Assembly: GCA_011250595.1 (NCBI GenBank)
Contig: JAANMP010000016.1
Span: forward strand, 1-64,000
Origin: Bacillus sp. MM2020_1
Lineage (GTDB): Bacteria > Bacillota > Bacilli > Bacillales > Cytobacillaceae
Length of the DNA: 64,000 nt
Direction of reading: 5' to 3'
The notes under the pieces: generated by a model
Databases searched by the model: none
Seen by the model: only the letters and a program-made list of their open reading frames with translations
Told to the model about the DNA's origin: nothing
In this document: one piece after another, positions 62,846 to 64,000 of the stretch
How positions within the stretch are numbered: position 1 is the stretch's first letter
Layout: every line of letters starts with the position of its first letter
Position numbers and translations under genes: made by a program

Positions 62846-62929
62846 TTCTTTGTTTGGAGGGAATACAGATTGTTATTTTAAGCAGATGTATTTTCAGGGC
62901 TGATGGACTAGATCATGACTTCCCGTATA

Positions 62930-62947
62930 TTGGCATAAATATTGCAT
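62930..62947 (+). promoter_or_regulatory. Sigma-54 (-24/-12) promoter of the acyl-CoA synthetase gene
   Basis: TTGGCAT-AAATA-TTGCAT, one base from TGGCAC-N5-TTGCW. Expected transcription start near 62958, 30 bp before the start codon. Confidence 0.75.
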
Positions 62948-62987
62948 TGAAATTGGGGGAGTCTTTTTTTGGAGGAGGAATCTTTCT

Positions 62988-64000
62988 ATGAATATTGGAA
63001 GTCTATTAGCGCAAAATGCTCGAAAGTTCCCTGAATTACTAGCTATTGAATGCGAAGGACGAAGCTTTACGTATCGCCAATTTAATGAAGAAGTTAACAA
63101 GCTCGCAAATGGTCTGTTGAAGCAAGGGATAAATAAAGGTGACAAGCTGGCATTGATGATGAAAAACTCGGATCACTTTGTCTTTACCTTTTTTGCCGCT
63201 GCTAAAATTGGTGCGATTGCTGTACCGGTTAACTTCCGCCTCACTGCTTCAGAGGTTCACTATATTTTAGACCAATCGGATACGTCATTGGTTGTGTGTG
63301 ATAAGGAATTCGAACCAACTATTGCTGCTGCAAAGCTAGGTACGGATGTCCGCTTCGTCATTACCGTTGGGGAACCTGACACAACGGGATACTACTCATA
63401 TGAAAGGATTTTATCGGATAACCTTGCGGAACCGGATGTAGAGGTTTCCGAGCAGGATGATTTAGAAATTCTCTACACATCGGGGACAACAGGACGTCCG
63501 AAGGGTGCGCTGTTTGACCATGGTCAAATTTTCAAGGTAGGGATTGCTGTCGTTATTAATATGGGGATTCGGCAGCATGAACGAATTCTCCACCTTGCAC
63601 CGCTGTTTCACTCAGCTCAATTGAACCTTTTTCTTATTTCTGGAGTTGCACTAGGTGCAACACATATCATTCATCGCGACTTTCATCCGGTTAAAACGCT
63701 CCAAGCGATTCAAGAACATAAAATATCCCATCTTTTTGCGGTTCCAGCCATGTATAACTTTCTACTCCAAGTTCCTAATGCGGCAGATTATGATTTATCT
63801 TCTATTAAAAGAGTTGGATACGGGGCAGCCCCAATGGCACCCGAGCTTGTCAAAAAGAGTATTCAGCTCCTTAAAACAGATCAATTCTATAACCTTTGCG
63901 GCCTAACCGAAGCAGGTCCAGGCGGAATTCTCCTTGATCCAGAAGGGCATAAACGGCATCTCGGCAAGGGTGGGAGACCTATTTTCTTGACGGAAACAAG
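62988..64000 (+). CDS. Acyl-CoA synthetase, AMP-binding family (runs off the window)
   Basis: At least 337 residues, open at the window end; family length is about 510-540. The ATG follows GGAGGAGGAATCTTTCT. MNIGSLLAQNARKFPELLAI, the phosphate loop YTSGTTGRPKGALFDH (near 163-178), LHLAPLFHSAQ and YNLCGLTEAGPGG are typical of long- or medium-chain fatty acid CoA ligases of the adenylate-forming family. Controlled by a sigma-54 promoter and, by position, by the CBS-PAS-AAA activator before it. Substrate unknown. Confidence 0.9.
   Translation, partial: MNIGSLLAQNARKFPELLAIECEGRSFTYRQFNEEVNKLANGLLKQGINKGDKLALMMKNSDHFVFTFFAAAKIGAIAVPVNFRLTASEVHYILDQSDTSLVVCDKEFEPTIAAAKLGTDVRFVITVGEPDTTGYYSYERILSDNLAEPDVEVSEQDDLEILYTSGTTGRPKGALFDHGQIFKVGIAVVINMGIRQHERILHLAPLFHSAQLNLFLISGVALGATHIIHRDFHPVKTLQAIQEHKISHLFAVPAMYNFLLQVPNAADYDLSSIKRVGYGAAPMAPELVKKSIQLLKTDQFYNLCGLTEAGPGGILLDPEGHKRHLGKGGRPIFLTET

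Overview
The window looks like the chromosome of a Gram-positive, spore-forming Bacillaceae member of the Bacillus/Neobacillus type. It is AT-rich, with strong AGGAGG ribosome sites and frequent TTG/GTG starts. It carries TnrA, a T-box in front of ilvB-ilvH-ilvC-leuABCD, an FbpA-like small protein, YitT and DUF1836 proteins, and a quinol-type NO reductase. No rRNA, tRNA or CRISPR array was seen. Species-level placement is not possible by reading alone.

Layout. 1-2.4 kb is an eroded accessory edge: the C-terminal piece of a protein with a HEPN-like motif, a decayed IS66-family element, and an excisionase-like gene plus a remnant of a second copy. 2.4-10.4 kb holds unlinked housekeeping and membrane genes (DUF488, YitT, hemolysin III, DUF1836, a beta-helix protein, RDD, GNAT) and a 52-bp tandem repeat array. 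10.4-21.8 kb, on the minus strand, is the complete branched-chain amino acid block: ilvE-ilvD, then a T-box leader, then ilvB-ilvH-ilvC-leuA-leuB-leuC-leuD. 22-26 kb is a nitrogen block: a DEDDh exonuclease with a GlnD-like nucleotidyltransferase, an ammonium transporter with TnrA-type operators, and tnrA with its own operator. 26-30.7 kb has small FbpA-like proteins, a coat-like coiled-coil protein, an AcuI/YhfP-type reductase and qNor.

31-53 kb is the most interesting part. It contains a polar amino acid ABC transporter, a sigma-54 activator, a five-gene Liv-type ABC transporter, a hut-like cluster (hutU, hutI, an M20 hydrolase, hutH, a second M20 hydrolase, a DUF3311/SSS symporter), a hutH pseudogene, and a second copy of the polar amino acid transporter. 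Two excellent -24/-12 promoters stand before the liv and hut operons. Each is preceded by a pair of the same 16-bp motif at nearly identical spacing, so the adjacent activator very probably controls both. The three hut enzymes keep their catalytic cores but have changes in substrate-facing motifs. No hutG or hutP was seen. I infer a sigma-54-controlled pathway for a modified histidine, for example a methylhistidine, rather than ordinary histidine use.

53-64 kb holds an acyl-CoA dehydrogenase, a 21-bp tandem repeat, a large TPR-dynamin-like GTPase, a 5'-truncated rtcB, a hydroxyacid dehydrogenase, a degenerate SDR fragment, and a second sigma-54 activator (CBS-PAS-AAA-Fis). The last is followed by its own palindromic enhancer and a third -24/-12 promoter in front of an acyl-CoA synthetase that runs off the window.

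A ~150-bp structured repeat occurs three times (19.0, 24.0 and 27.1 kb), each time between a minus-strand gene and its terminator, and its outer stem shows compensatory base changes.
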